NCBI GenBank assembly: GCA_030145845.1
Contig: JAIXHJ010000004.1
Span: 124,001 to 188,000 of the forward strand
Origin: Pseudomonadota bacterium
Lineage (GTDB): Bacteria; Pseudomonadota; Gammaproteobacteria; Pseudomonadales; Oceanobacteraceae
Length of the DNA stretch: 64,000 nucleotides
Direction: 5' to 3'
Under the pieces are notes generated by a model that was not told where the DNA came from, did not search any database, and was given only the letters and a program-made list of their open reading frames with translations. The position numbers and the translations under genes were made by a program. Each line of letters starts with the position of its first letter. Positions within the stretch are counted from its first letter, which is position 1. Shown one piece after another: positions 27,501-35,361 of the stretch.

Positions 27501-27875
27501 TTTATCGATGAGAATCCGCAGCTGACACTCTGGTTCAGTGACGACAGCAGTGAAACACTGAGCGTCACCAGCATCACCGCCAGCACGGTACGTTACCGCT
27601 GGCAGGGCGATCTGACGGTTGCGACTCCGGTTTATCTGGCGCTCAGTCACAGCCAGGCAGAAACTGCGGAAATCAGCCTCGATACCTCACTCTCCGAACA
27701 GCGCCTGAACGTCACGCTGGAACTGATCACTGACAGCACGGCAACAGAGTCTTCCGGCACCGTAACGTCGTCGTCCTCCACCGGAGGTGGGGCCGGAGCC
27801 TTATTGTGGTTTATACTCGGATTATTATTGCTGTGGCCGCGGCCGGCCAGAGGTCAGTTAAACAGCAGCCAATAA
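24579..27875 (+). CDS. Secreted GlyGly-CTERM protein with metzincin-like zinc site and Ig/cadherin-like repeats
   Basis: The protein has 1098 residues. A signal peptide (FPALAAAVFLLVTAAVHA) is followed by a domain of about 300 residues with HELMHGMGF: His174, Glu175 and His178 form an HExxH zinc site. Further on is SHFD (His278), then NEIMEP with Met289. That order resembles the third zinc ligand and Met-turn of leishmanolysin-type metzincins. At least four Asp/Ser-rich Ig/cadherin-like repeats follow (APVLTAIADQVMDEDSTL, APLISAVADQSIDEDDSL and similar, each ending in VSDGS...LTINAVND or a variant), which may bind calcium. The C-terminus is GGGAGALLWFILGLLLLWPRPAR, a GlyGly-CTERM sorting signal processed by rhombosortase after type II secretion. 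Its amino-acid composition is strikingly rich in Ser, Asp and Thr. Substrate unknown. Confidence 0.85.
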   Translation: MNYFPALAAAVFLLVTAAVHADIVIVNGDSAGEGLNDPTPATAAGGNSGTTVGEQRLNVFSEAAGILNATFSISQTIAVNAQFNSLTCNASSGVLGSAGPTYSYSAVEDGVGTVYPIGLANEHFATDLIPAAEEIQATFNADLGTTGCLENTPWYYGYDAPPGTESSLLSVVLHELMHGMGFLSMLGEDGSAPDVHPDDGITEIYDPYSQLLYDASQAQRLTGLSQTERAAALLNDGNLLWDGAQTNANLSGLSAGVNGSRVQMYAPTVYESGSSVSHFDSAATPNEIMEPVYTEFLQQAGLARYVLGDIGWTLAAVTNSAPVLTAIADQVMDEDSTLTINLSATDADADSLTYAIDSAAAEFGASLSATLLSLNPQADYHGSGSITVSVSDGSATDSVTFGLTINAVNDAPLISAVADQSIDEDDSLSLTLEATDVDGDSLVFSLLSAPAESGAELNGSTLTFTPVADYYGSGSVGIQVSDGSLSSSTSFTLTINAVNDIPQFTSASNFTLAAEELLSLTLTADDKETASDALVFSLDSYDSAALTASLSGSLLSVTPVSGVSGTSTLTVSVSDGTVSSSQDIILTILSADNQAPQWDSLPAVSLLAGSSAAVTLSASDPDDDSLTFTVLSSSSGLSASLSGDQLTISAAESATDSGSVAVRVSDGVLTADSSVSVTVYPAFSLTQDSTANSDGAVLSAGLNDVLFSLSGGDSALSVSVFYNGSNRDDLLSYDSSSGDYTLALPDSGAFAGTYTLTVTDSQGFSASWYLERPLALTAGVTPLLLVSGSQQPLTITGAPAATSIALSSSDTSLSFATTDGSATTLVTATDDATAFNPASVLLVTDTALTTALSATVTASASNIPDSSAALIFALPRSVLFTVNDSDGNPITAADISSDDGRFSLWNLPASATSSSDGSVSMQLPDEEITLSVSADGYRTGSVTVSAGDSDASVTLISADSAYTLYGIVSASGFTFIDENPQLTLWFSDDSSETLSVTSITASTVRYRWQGDLTVATPVYLALSHSQAETAEISLDTSLSEQRLNVTLELITDSTATESSGTVTSSSSTGGGAGALLWFILGLLLLWPRPARGQLNSSQ

Positions 27876-27917
27876 AAACCGGTTACCGCCGGAACGGACT
27901 CAGGCAGAAGAGCGCCC

Positions 27918-30413
27918 ATGCAGAACAGGATGTTAATCACCGCCAGGCAGCTCAGCAGAATGATCATTGCCACCATTCTGCTGTTGTTTGTGCAGCCATT
28001 ACTGGCCGCGTCCGCCGCGTCTGCGCACATCACCCTGTCGCCGCAGACACCTCACTACACCAGCGCCGGCGCGCTTTATTATATTGAAGACCCGCTGGGG
28101 CAATGGTCTCTGCCCTATCTGCTGGAGCAGAATATTCCCCTGCAGCCTTATCCGAAAGCCGTCTTTAACGAAGGTTTTACCGCTTCAGCCTACTGGCTGC
28201 GGCTGGATGTTGATGGCAGTCAGAGTCCGGACGAAGAGTGGTTACTGGAAATTAATTACCCTCTTCTCGATGTGGTTAATATTTATCTGCTGGATAAAAA
28301 CAACCAGCTGATCCGTGAATATCCGCTCGGCGATCTGCACCCGTTTGCCGATCGTCCCTTCACCCACCGTAATTTTATTGTGCCGCTGAATTTCCGCGAA
28401 CATCCCTGGCAGCGCCTGTTGATTAACGTCGAAACCAGCAGCTCCATGCAGGTGCCGCTGAATTTCTGGGAAGTGAATCATTTCGTCGATCAGCGCAGCA
28501 ACGAACAGTATGGTCTGGGGCTGTATTACGGCATGATGCTGGTCATTTTCCTGTATAACTTCTTCCTCTGGACCAGCATCCGCGACACCAATTACCTGCA
28601 TTACATCGGTTATATTGCTGCCTTTGCCACCCTGCAGCTGGCCACCAGCGGACTGGGGTATCAGTTTATCTGGCCCGATTCCGCCTGGTTCCAGCAACTG
28701 GCGGTGCCGCTGACCATTGGACTGGTCGGGGTATTCGGCAGCACCTTTACCCGCGGTTTCCTGCAGACGCGGATCAATCACCGTTATGCCGATCTGGCGC
28801 TGCGTTTCTGTCTGCTGCTGTCGGCAGCCATCTGTGTCAGTGCTTTCCTGTTTGATACCGCCACGGTCATGAGTACCGGTAAATTTGTGGTGGTGATTTT
28901 CCTTGCCACCGTTTTTTACGCTTCAATTTCCATGCTGATCAAAGGCCAGAGTCAGGCGCGCTATTTTCTCGCCGCCTGGGTCATGCTGATTATCGGCGGC
29001 ATGATCACCATCGGCATGATGCTGGGTTATCTGCCCAATAATATGTGGACTATCCATGCCAGCAAATTCGGCAGCAGTATCGAAATTGTGTTGTTGTCTT
29101 TCGCCCTCGCCGACCGGATTAAAATTCTGCAGCGCGCCAAGCTGCAGGCCGAAGAACGGATGAAAAAAGAGCTGGAGGAACGCGCCCAGCGGCTGGCCGA
29201 GTCCAACCGGCTGAAAAATGATTTTCTCGCCACCATCGGTCACGAATTCCGCACGCCACTGAACGGCATTATCGGCTCACTGGAACTGGCCGGAGACGAA
29301 CAGGGAGAGGCACTGCGGGCCACACTGCAGGACGCCCGCGAAAGTGCCGGCGATATGCTGGATTTAGTGGATAACGTGCTGACCTACACGGAACTGCAGG
29401 CCGGCAACCGGATTCTGGCGCCGGAAACGGTCGAACTGCAGCCGGTGATCCGCAGCACATCAGAAGCCATCCAGCACAAATGCCGGGAAAAACAGATCGG
29501 CTTTGAGCTGACATTCGCCCCTGGCCTGCCGCTGATGATCCGCGCCGATATCAAATGCATCCGCCACGCCATCAAGGCGCTGCTGGAAAACTCGGTGAAA
29601 TTCACCGAGCACGGTAACGTGGTGATGGAAACCGGCTTCGGCCAGCTGCAGGGCATGCCCTGTCTGGATATTCTGATCCGTGATACCGGCATCGGCATGA
29701 CCGCCGCCGAGCTGAGCAGAATTCAGGATTACCTGTGTCAGGGTGATACCTCCATGCAGCGCCAGTATCAGGGCCTGGGCATCGGCCTGTCACTGGTCAA
29801 AGCCGTCTGTCACTGCATGCAGGGCGAAGTGACCATCCACAGCGAAAAACATCAGGGAACCCGGGTGCGGCTGAAACTGCCGGTGCAGCCACTGGGCACC
29901 CCGGATCACAGCACCCTGCGCCAGCCTGAACCCAGTGCCGGCTTTGTGGCCATCGAACATATCCGCGGCCGGGCACTGGTGGTGGAAGACAATACCGTCA
30001 ACCAGCGGGTGCTGAATTCCATGCTCAACCGGATGCATATTGAAACCGACGTGGCCGACAACGGCGAACGTGCGCTGGAACTCCTGCAGAGTCAGCGCAA
30101 ATATCATTACGACCTGATTTTTATGGACTGCCAGATGCCGGTGATGGATGGCTTTGAAGCCACACGCCGTATCCGTGCCGCGAACCTGCCCGAGAATGAC
30201 CGGCCAGTGATCGCCGTCACCGCCAATGCCATGTCCGGTGACGAACAACGCTGTCTGGATGCCGGGATGAGCGACTACCTGAGCAAACCGGTGTCGATGG
30301 AGTCGGTACGCAGCATGGTGCACAAATGGCTGCCGGCAGCGGCCCTTACAGCCACGGACCAGCCAGAAGCTTCACCGCCACCGCCACCGTCACCACCTCA
30401 TAAACCCGCTTAA
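27918..30413 (+). CDS. 7TMR-DISM hybrid sensor histidine kinase with receiver domain
   Basis: The 831-residue protein has a signal peptide and an extracytoplasmic 7TMR-DISM extracellular domain (about 40-190, FNEGFTASAYWLRLDV). Seven membrane helices follow (about 200-390, YYGMMLVIFLYNFFLW onward), then a coiled coil, HisKA with His442 in GHEFRTPLNG, and HATPase with DTGIGM and GLGIGLSLV. A C-terminal receiver has VVEDN, Asp737 in FMDCQMP and the Lys in LSKPVS. This is the RetS/LadS type layout; in Pseudomonas such proteins feed the Gac/Rsm pathway and biofilm choices. The proline-rich tail (SPPPPPSPPHKPA) lies opposite the end of the convergent TauE gene, a 68-base overlap. The start at 27918 is likely, with a second ATG at 27930 having a similar context. 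Confidence 0.9.
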   Translation: MQNRMLITARQLSRMIIATILLLFVQPLLAASAASAHITLSPQTPHYTSAGALYYIEDPLGQWSLPYLLEQNIPLQPYPKAVFNEGFTASAYWLRLDVDGSQSPDEEWLLEINYPLLDVVNIYLLDKNNQLIREYPLGDLHPFADRPFTHRNFIVPLNFREHPWQRLLINVETSSSMQVPLNFWEVNHFVDQRSNEQYGLGLYYGMMLVIFLYNFFLWTSIRDTNYLHYIGYIAAFATLQLATSGLGYQFIWPDSAWFQQLAVPLTIGLVGVFGSTFTRGFLQTRINHRYADLALRFCLLLSAAICVSAFLFDTATVMSTGKFVVVIFLATVFYASISMLIKGQSQARYFLAAWVMLIIGGMITIGMMLGYLPNNMWTIHASKFGSSIEIVLLSFALADRIKILQRAKLQAEERMKKELEERAQRLAESNRLKNDFLATIGHEFRTPLNGIIGSLELAGDEQGEALRATLQDARESAGDMLDLVDNVLTYTELQAGNRILAPETVELQPVIRSTSEAIQHKCREKQIGFELTFAPGLPLMIRADIKCIRHAIKALLENSVKFTEHGNVVMETGFGQLQGMPCLDILIRDTGIGMTAAELSRIQDYLCQGDTSMQRQYQGLGIGLSLVKAVCHCMQGEVTIHSEKHQGTRVRLKLPVQPLGTPDHSTLRQPEPSAGFVAIEHIRGRALVVEDNTVNQRVLNSMLNRMHIETDVADNGERALELLQSQRKYHYDLIFMDCQMPVMDGFEATRRIRAANLPENDRPVIAVTANAMSGDEQRCLDAGMSDYLSKPVSMESVRSMVHKWLPAAALTATDQPEASPPPPPSPPHKPA

Positions 30414-31110
30414 TGGTGCGGTTGCCGGCCGCCAGTGAGCTGTTGGCGCCCAGATAACCACCGATCAGCGACCCGGCGATCAGCACCGGAATCCAGCTCC
30501 ACTGAATGTCCGCCGCCACCCCCATGGTCAGGGCTCCGGCGCCATTCCAGCCCAGCCCCACCGCCACCAGTGTCTGCGCCACCGCAGTGCGGTAATCCAG
30601 CCCGAACCAGTACACCAGCCACAGCGTCACAAACAGCCCGCTGCCGGCAGAAAGTGCCCCGTTGGCGATCCCGATCAGCAGCAATACCAGCCCACCGGCG
30701 ACTATTCCGCCAGAGGAACGGTGTTTCTTTTCTGCCTGCAGCCCCAGTTCCGGACTGAGCCAGGAATACACCGCCAGTGACAGGGTCAGCAGACCCAGAG
30801 CGATCTCCCCGCTGCGCGCATCAAAGCCAAGAATCAGCAGTGCTCCGGCAACCACACCCGGTACGCCAGCCACCACTATCAGCACCAGCAGCCAGCGCTG
30901 CAGGTGTTTTTCACGCAGATGGCGCACCGTCGCCCCCAACCCGAGCGCCACGGTGGCCACTTTATGCGTCGCCAGCGCGAGCGGAAACGGCAGCCCCAGA
31001 AAGATCAGCAACGGCAGCTGGATCAGCCCGGCACCACCGCCGGCCAGCGCTGAAAACCAATTGGCTACAATTGCAATCAGGAAAAGTATAACTAGTTGGG
31101 TATAATCCAT
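30346..31110 (-). CDS. TauE/SafE family membrane permease (second copy type)
   Basis: The 254-residue, strongly hydrophobic protein has the family half-repeats: SALAGGGAGLIQLPLLIFLGLP near the N-terminus and GIANGALSAGSGLFVTLWL in the second half, with about eight membrane segments. The substrate is probably a small anion such as sulfite or an organic sulfonate, but is not deducible. It differs clearly from the protein at 5161-5913. The start ATG at 31110 lies 23 bases from the divergent glutaredoxin start and has no strong ribosome site. The last 68 bases overlap the 3' end of the convergent hybrid kinase gene. Confidence 0.82.
   Translation of the reverse strand: MDYTQLVILFLIAIVANWFSALAGGGAGLIQLPLLIFLGLPFPLALATHKVATVALGLGATVRHLREKHLQRWLLVLIVVAGVPGVVAGALLILGFDARSGEIALGLLTLSLAVYSWLSPELGLQAEKKHRSSGGIVAGGLVLLLIGIANGALSAGSGLFVTLWLVYWFGLDYRTAVAQTLVAVGLGWNGAGALTMGVAADIQWSWIPVLIAGSLIGGYLGANSSLAAGNRTIKRVYEVVTVAVAVKLLAGPWL
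31101..31106 (+). promoter_or_regulatory. TATAAT -10 box ahead of the glutaredoxin gene
   Basis: A perfect TATAAT lies 27 bases before the glutaredoxin ATG, within the first codons of the divergent permease gene. No good -35 is found at 16-18 bases upstream, so the promoter may be activator-dependent. Transcription would start inside the 23-base gap or close to it. Confidence 0.4.
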
Positions 31111-31133
31111 TCTGAACTCATCTGGGGATAGTT

Positions 31134-31373
31134 ATGAAATACGCTCTGTACTACTACGATGCCTGCCCTTTCTGTCAGCGTGTTCTGCGCACTCTGCCGG
31201 AGGTTAAGGTTGAGGTTGAAAAACGTAACGTGATGAAGGACCGTTCCTTCAGCGCACAGCAACACAAAGCCACCGGACGGACAACCGTCCCGTGCCTGCT
31301 GATCGATAACGATGGTGAAGAAACCTGGATGTACGAATCCGGCGACATCATCAACTATCTGAAAAGCCTCTGA
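31134..31373 (+). CDS. Glutaredoxin-like thiol-disulfide protein
   Basis: The protein has 79 residues with a thioredoxin/GST-N fold: the active-site motif CPFC (Cys11 and Cys14), the cis-Pro segment TTVPCLLID and the C-terminal ESGDIINYL typical of glutathione binding in GST-like glutaredoxins. It is a cytoplasmic reductant of disulfides or glutathionylated proteins. The ribosome site GGGGAT precedes the ATG by four bases. It has an additional Cys in VPCLL, which some relatives lack. A hairpin follows. Confidence 0.88.
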   Translation: MKYALYYYDACPFCQRVLRTLPEVKVEVEKRNVMKDRSFSAQQHKATGRTTVPCLLIDNDGEETWMYESGDIINYLKSL

Positions 31374-31385
31374 TACCACTGCCGG

Positions 31386-31404
31386 GGGCGGGTGTTACCC
31401 GCCC
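31386..31404. terminator. Hairpin between convergent glutaredoxin and riboflavin synthase genes
   Basis: GGGCGGGT (31386-31393) and ACCCGCCC (31397-31404) form a perfect 8-bp stem with a 3-base loop, directly before the riboflavin synthase stop at 31407. There is no T run on either strand, so efficiency as an intrinsic terminator is doubtful. Confidence 0.5.
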
Positions 31405-31406
31405 TG

Positions 31407-32042
31407 TCAGTGCTTCCCGCTCAGGCGCGCGGCCACATCCGGGTCATGCAGCAGTTGTCTGACGGTTTCGACCACCGCCTGGGTCTGGGCATCCACTTCC
31501 ACATTGATACGGTCACCAACAGCCACGTCACCGAAGGTGGTAACGTCGCGGGTTTCCGGAATCAGATGCACGCTGAAGCGGTCAGCCTCCACCGCCGCAA
31601 TGGTCAGACTGCAGCCATTCAGCGCGACAAAGCCTTTGTCCAGCAGGAATGGCGCCAGATGTGCCGGACGCTCCATCCACACCACCCGGTTATCCGCGCT
31701 GTCGCTCACTGACAGCACACTGACCTGATCCATAATATGGCCGGACAGCAGATGGCCGCCGATTTCGTCACCAAACCGTGCGGCACGTTCGATATTGACC
31801 ACACTGCCGGTTGTCAGCGCGCCCAGATTGGTTACTTTCAGCGTCTGGCCAATGGCATCAAAGCTGACACGCTGGCCATCAATCAGACGCACGGTCAGAC
31901 AGGTACCGTTGATTGCCACAGACGCCCCGTTTTTCAGGCCATCCAGCATGGCGGCACTGAATGCAAACGTCAGGGTGGCGAAGTCGTCTTTCTTCTCCAG
32001 CGCCAACACCGGTAACTTCGTCTGTACAATTCCGGTAAACAT
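31407..32042 (-). CDS. ribE: Riboflavin synthase, alpha subunit
   Basis: The 211-residue protein catalyses dismutation of two 6,7-dimethyl-8-ribityllumazine molecules to riboflavin. The start MFTGIVQ is the invariant N-terminus of the family, preceded by AGGAG. The two lumazine-binding repeats are clear: NGTCLTV with GGHLLSGHI in the middle, and NGCSLTIAAV with the C-terminal repeat. The length is normal. The gene stands alone, away from ribD/ribBA/ribH, and I see no FMN riboswitch in the 130-base upstream region to 32172, where the divergent patatin gene begins. Confidence 0.94.
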   Translation of the reverse strand: MFTGIVQTKLPVLALEKKDDFATLTFAFSAAMLDGLKNGASVAINGTCLTVRLIDGQRVSFDAIGQTLKVTNLGALTTGSVVNIERAARFGDEIGGHLLSGHIMDQVSVLSVSDSADNRVVWMERPAHLAPFLLDKGFVALNGCSLTIAAVEADRFSVHLIPETRDVTTFGDVAVGDRINVEVDAQTQAVVETVRQLLHDPDVAARLSGKH

Positions 32043-32172
32043 CTCATTCTCCTGTAAAACCATTCGCCCGGGACCCGCCCTGCGCTCAGGACGGGGACGT
32101 GCATTATGCACTATACTGGCAACAAAATAAGGCAGATCATAAACCCGCCAGCCAACCACACGGGGTCAGACG

Positions 32173-33333
32173 TTGGAAGTCAGAAAAACAGGACTCATTC
32201 TGTCCGGCGGCGGCGCCCGCGCCGCCTATCAGGTCGGTGTACTGAAAGCCATTCACCGCATTCTGCCCAAAGGCACCTACAACCCCTTCGATATTATTTC
32301 CGGCACCTCAGCCGGGGCCATTAACGGCGTCGCCCTCGCCAGTTATGCCGAGAATTACCGCATCGGCATCCGCCACCTGGAACGCATCTGGATGAATTTC
32401 AGCTGTGACCATATTTACCGCACCGATTTTTCCGGCGTCTCCGGTTCTGTTGCCCGCCTGACCCGCACCCTGCTGGTCGGCCGTGGCTACCGCAATGATC
32501 CGGTATCCCTGCTCAACAACACGCCACTGCGTGGCCTGCTCAGCGATGTGATCAAATTCGCCGATATCCAGCCGGCCATCGATAATGGTGCGCTGCACGC
32601 CATTGCGGTCAACTGTTCCGGTCTGGAAACCGGCGAATCCGTCAGTTTTTATCAGGGCCATTACAGCATCAACAACTGGCAGCGGGAGCGCCGTGTCGGT
32701 GTGCGCAGCCGCATCACCCTCGATCACCTGATGGCTTCGTCCGCCATTCCGATGATTTTCCCGGCGGTGAAAATTCACCGCGAATATTTTGCCGATGGTG
32801 CTGTGCGCCAGCTGGCACCACTCAGTCCGGCGGTGCACCTCGGCGCCGAAAAAATTCTGGTGATCGGCGTCAGTGGTACCGCTCACCGGCGCAAACAGCG
32901 CACCGAAACCACGGAATACCCGTCGCCAGCAAAAATGATGGGGCACATGCTCAACGCCGCCTTCCTCGACAGTATGGAAACCGATGTTGAACGTCTGCGC
33001 CGCATTAACCGCACCCTGGAAAAAATTCCCGCCTCGGTCCGGCGCAAGGAACCGATGGAGCTGAAGCCCATCGAACTGCTGGAGATCAGCCCCAGCTGCT
33101 CCATCGACGACCTGGCCGGTGAACACGCCGACGAGCTGCCACAGGCGTTAAAACTGGCGCTGCGCGGCAGTGGTAACAGCAGTCACAGTGGCTCCGGTAT
33201 TCTCAGTTATCTGCTGTTTTCCCAGGGCTTCTGCCGCACCCTGATTGATCTCGGGTTTAACGATGCCATGCAGCGGGCTGAAGAAATCCGTGCTTTCTTT
33301 GCCGATCATTTCACCGGCCACGAACAGGAATAA
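32173..33333 (+). CDS. Patatin-like phospholipase
   Basis: The 386-residue protein has the catalytic dyad of the patatin fold: oxyanion [12 protein letters not shown], nucleophile Ser46 in GTSAG and Asp208 in ADGAV. It probably hydrolyses phospholipid or other acyl esters and has no signal peptide; the C-terminal third contains an extra helical region ([15 protein letters not shown] onward). The start is TTG at 32173 with GGGG seven bases upstream; no ATG or GTG fits the conserved start ([16 protein letters not shown]). It is followed by cobB with its stop four bases ahead of the sirtuin ATG, so the two are co-transcribed. Confidence 0.9.
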   Translation: MEVRKTGLILSGGGARAAYQVGVLKAIHRILPKGTYNPFDIISGTSAGAINGVALASYAENYRIGIRHLERIWMNFSCDHIYRTDFSGVSGSVARLTRTLLVGRGYRNDPVSLLNNTPLRGLLSDVIKFADIQPAIDNGALHAIAVNCSGLETGESVSFYQGHYSINNWQRERRVGVRSRITLDHLMASSAIPMIFPAVKIHREYFADGAVRQLAPLSPAVHLGAEKILVIGVSGTAHRRKQRTETTEYPSPAKMMGHMLNAAFLDSMETDVERLRRINRTLEKIPASVRRKEPMELKPIELLEISPSCSIDDLAGEHADELPQALKLALRGSGNSSHSGSGILSYLLFSQGFCRTLIDLGFNDAMQRAEEIRAFFADHFTGHEQE

Positions 33334-33337
33334 TGCC

Positions 33338-34054
33338 ATGAGTCATACAGCCAGGCGCGATTTCCGCCGCATTGTGGTGCTGACCGGTGCCGGTATTTCT
33401 GCCGAATCCGGCCTTAAAACTTTCCGCGACGGCGACGGCCTGTGGGAAAACCACCGGGTCGAAGATGTGGCGACCCCGGAAGCCTTTGTCCGTAACCCGC
33501 AGCTGGTACAGGATTTTTACAACGCCCGCCGGGCGCAGCTGAAAGAGGTACAGCCCAATGCGGCCCATACGGCACTGGCGCTGTTTGAACAGGAATTTCA
33601 GGGGAATTTCCTGCTGGTCACCCAGAATGTCGATGACCTGCATGACCGTGCCGGCAGCCGCCATCTGCTGCACATGCATGGCGAATTGCTGAAAGCCCGC
33701 TGTCTGACCAGCGGCCGCGTACATCATCACGACGGCGACATCAGCAACCGCGTGCTCTGCCCCTGCTGTGGTCAGCCCAGCCTGCGGCCACATATTGTCT
33801 GGTTCGGGGAAATGCCACTGTACATGGACAAAATTTACGCCGCGCTGGAGCAGTGCGACCTGTTTGTCAGTATCGGCACCTCGGGGCATGTGTACCCGGC
33901 GGCGGGCTTTGTCGAAGTCGCACGTCAGTCCGGCGCCCACACCGTTGAGCTGAATCTGGAACCGTCCAACGTGGAAGACGCCTTCGCTGAACATCAGTAC
34001 GGACGTGCCGGCGATATTGTACCGGCCTATTTCTCCCGCCTGCTGCACGGCTGA
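33338..34054 (+). CDS. cobB: NAD-dependent protein deacylase (CobB-type sirtuin)
   Basis: The 238-residue class III sirtuin has [17 protein letters not shown] for NAD binding, [12 protein letters not shown], the catalytic HMHG, and WFGEMPL. The Tyr and Arg in FYNARR match the YxxR pair that marks desuccinylase/demalonylase activity. The zinc region has CPCC with a single upstream Cys, as in E. coli CobB. The start at 33338 is preceded by CAGGAATAA inside the patatin gene end; a longer frame from 33245 overlaps that gene and is unlikely. It should remove acyl groups from cytoplasmic enzymes, linking metabolism to acetyl/succinyl-lysine turnover. Confidence 0.93.
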   Translation: MSHTARRDFRRIVVLTGAGISAESGLKTFRDGDGLWENHRVEDVATPEAFVRNPQLVQDFYNARRAQLKEVQPNAAHTALALFEQEFQGNFLLVTQNVDDLHDRAGSRHLLHMHGELLKARCLTSGRVHHHDGDISNRVLCPCCGQPSLRPHIVWFGEMPLYMDKIYAALEQCDLFVSIGTSGHVYPAAGFVEVARQSGAHTVELNLEPSNVEDAFAEHQYGRAGDIVPAYFSRLLHG

Positions 34055-34262
34055 TTACGCCTGATATTCAGACAATCCTGTTTAAACCGGTTAAATCCAG
34101 CCATTCCGTTGCAGACAGCAGACTTTTTGTTGCAGTTTCTGAACCAATTATTTGTCCGACAATGGATGTGATCCCCCGCCCCCTGACATAGAATGACGGG
34201 CTATTCAGCCGCCGCGGGCGTATGTCCCGGCGCCGGACCCGCTCACCGGAGAGAACAACATA

Positions 34263-35360
34263 ATGAAATCCAGCCTCCGCCCGGCCGCCTTGCTGGCCCT
34301 GTCCTGTGTCATGCTGCTGCCCGGCTGCAGCAGCCAGGAGCCCGAAGCCGCCGTTACCCGCATTCATCCGGCCAAGGTGTATCAGGTACACCAGCCTGAG
34401 CAGCAACTGATGCGCCGTTTCCCGGCGCAGGTACAGGCTGCTGAACGGGCACCGCTGGCCTTCCGCGTCAGCGGCGAACTGATGAAACTGCCGGTGAAAG
34501 CCGGTCAGGAAGTCAGCCGCGGTGACGTACTGGCACAGCTCGACCCGTCGGATTATCAGCTGCGGGTCGATGACCGCAAAGCCCGCTATGAACTGGCACG
34601 CTCCCAGTTCCTGCGCATCGAAGACCTGTATCAGCGCGGCCAGATCTCCAAATCCCAGTACGATCAGAGCAAAGCGGAGCTGGATATCAGCAAAGCTGCA
34701 CTGGCGGCCGCGCGCACCGATCTGTCTTACGCCACGCTGAAAGCCCCTTATTCCGGTGTGGTGGCAGAAGTCTATGCCGATAACCACCAGCCGGTAGCAG
34801 CCGGCAAAACCATCGTCATGATGCAGGCTAAAGATCAGCTGGAAATCCGCCTGCAGGTGCCGGAAAACCTGATGGCCCAGCTCACCCGCAAAGGCAACAC
34901 CGATTACCGCCCGATGGTGGAATTTGAAGCCCTGCCCGGCCAGCAGTTTGTCACCGCCTACCAGGAACATACCGCCCAGGCCGATGCCGCCACCGGCAGC
35001 TTCACCATTACCCTGACCATGGAACGTCCGCCATCGCTGAATGTGCTGCCCGGCATGAGCGCCAGCGTGCATGTCGACCTGTCCCGGGTCGTCAGCGGCA
35101 ACAGCGACATCGTGACCGTACCGTCAGCCGCGGTATTCCAGTCAGAGCAGCAGCCGGCCGGCACCGCCGAAGCTCAGGTGTGGGTCGTGCAGCCGGATAT
35201 GACCCTGACGCGCCGCAACGTGGTGGCCGGTGAGCTGACTGCCACCGGCATTCAGGTGCTGTCCGGTCTGCAACCGGGAGAAACCATTCTTGCGGCCGGG
35301 GTGCATCAGGCCCACGAAGGCATGCGCATCCGCCCCTGGATCAAAGAACGGGGGCTCTGA
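34263..35360 (+). CDS. RND efflux pump periplasmic adaptor (membrane fusion) lipoprotein
   Basis: The protein has 365 residues. The signal peptide ends in a lipobox (LLPGCSSQ, Cys near 21), so it is anchored to the inner membrane by lipid. The adaptor fold is visible as a barrel-sandwich hybrid (ERAPLAFRVSGELMKLPVKAGQEVSRGDVLAQLD), an alpha-helical hairpin (RKARYELARSQFLRIEDLYQRGQISKSQYDQSKAEL), return strands with YATLKAPYSGVVAE, and beta-barrel/MP domains. The start follows GGAGAG. The gene lies two bases before the transporter gene. No TolC-like channel gene is present in the window, so the pump must borrow one. Confidence 0.92.
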   Translation: MKSSLRPAALLALSCVMLLPGCSSQEPEAAVTRIHPAKVYQVHQPEQQLMRRFPAQVQAAERAPLAFRVSGELMKLPVKAGQEVSRGDVLAQLDPSDYQLRVDDRKARYELARSQFLRIEDLYQRGQISKSQYDQSKAELDISKAALAAARTDLSYATLKAPYSGVVAEVYADNHQPVAAGKTIVMMQAKDQLEIRLQVPENLMAQLTRKGNTDYRPMVEFEALPGQQFVTAYQEHTAQADAATGSFTITLTMERPPSLNVLPGMSASVHVDLSRVVSGNSDIVTVPSAAVFQSEQQPAGTAEAQVWVVQPDMTLTRRNVVAGELTATGIQVLSGLQPGETILAAGVHQAHEGMRIRPWIKERGL

Positions 35361-35361
35361 C

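Noticed and set aside
34080-34110. Palindrome AACCGGTT as an operator for the RND genes
   Set aside because: The symmetric core is only 8 bp, common by chance, and it lies about 170 bases from the gene with no clear promoter beside it.
34068-35072. Long minus-strand open frame opposite the RND adaptor gene
   Set aside because: The plus strand encodes a full adaptor with lipobox and hairpin motifs. The minus frame has no recognisable domain and arises from codon bias.
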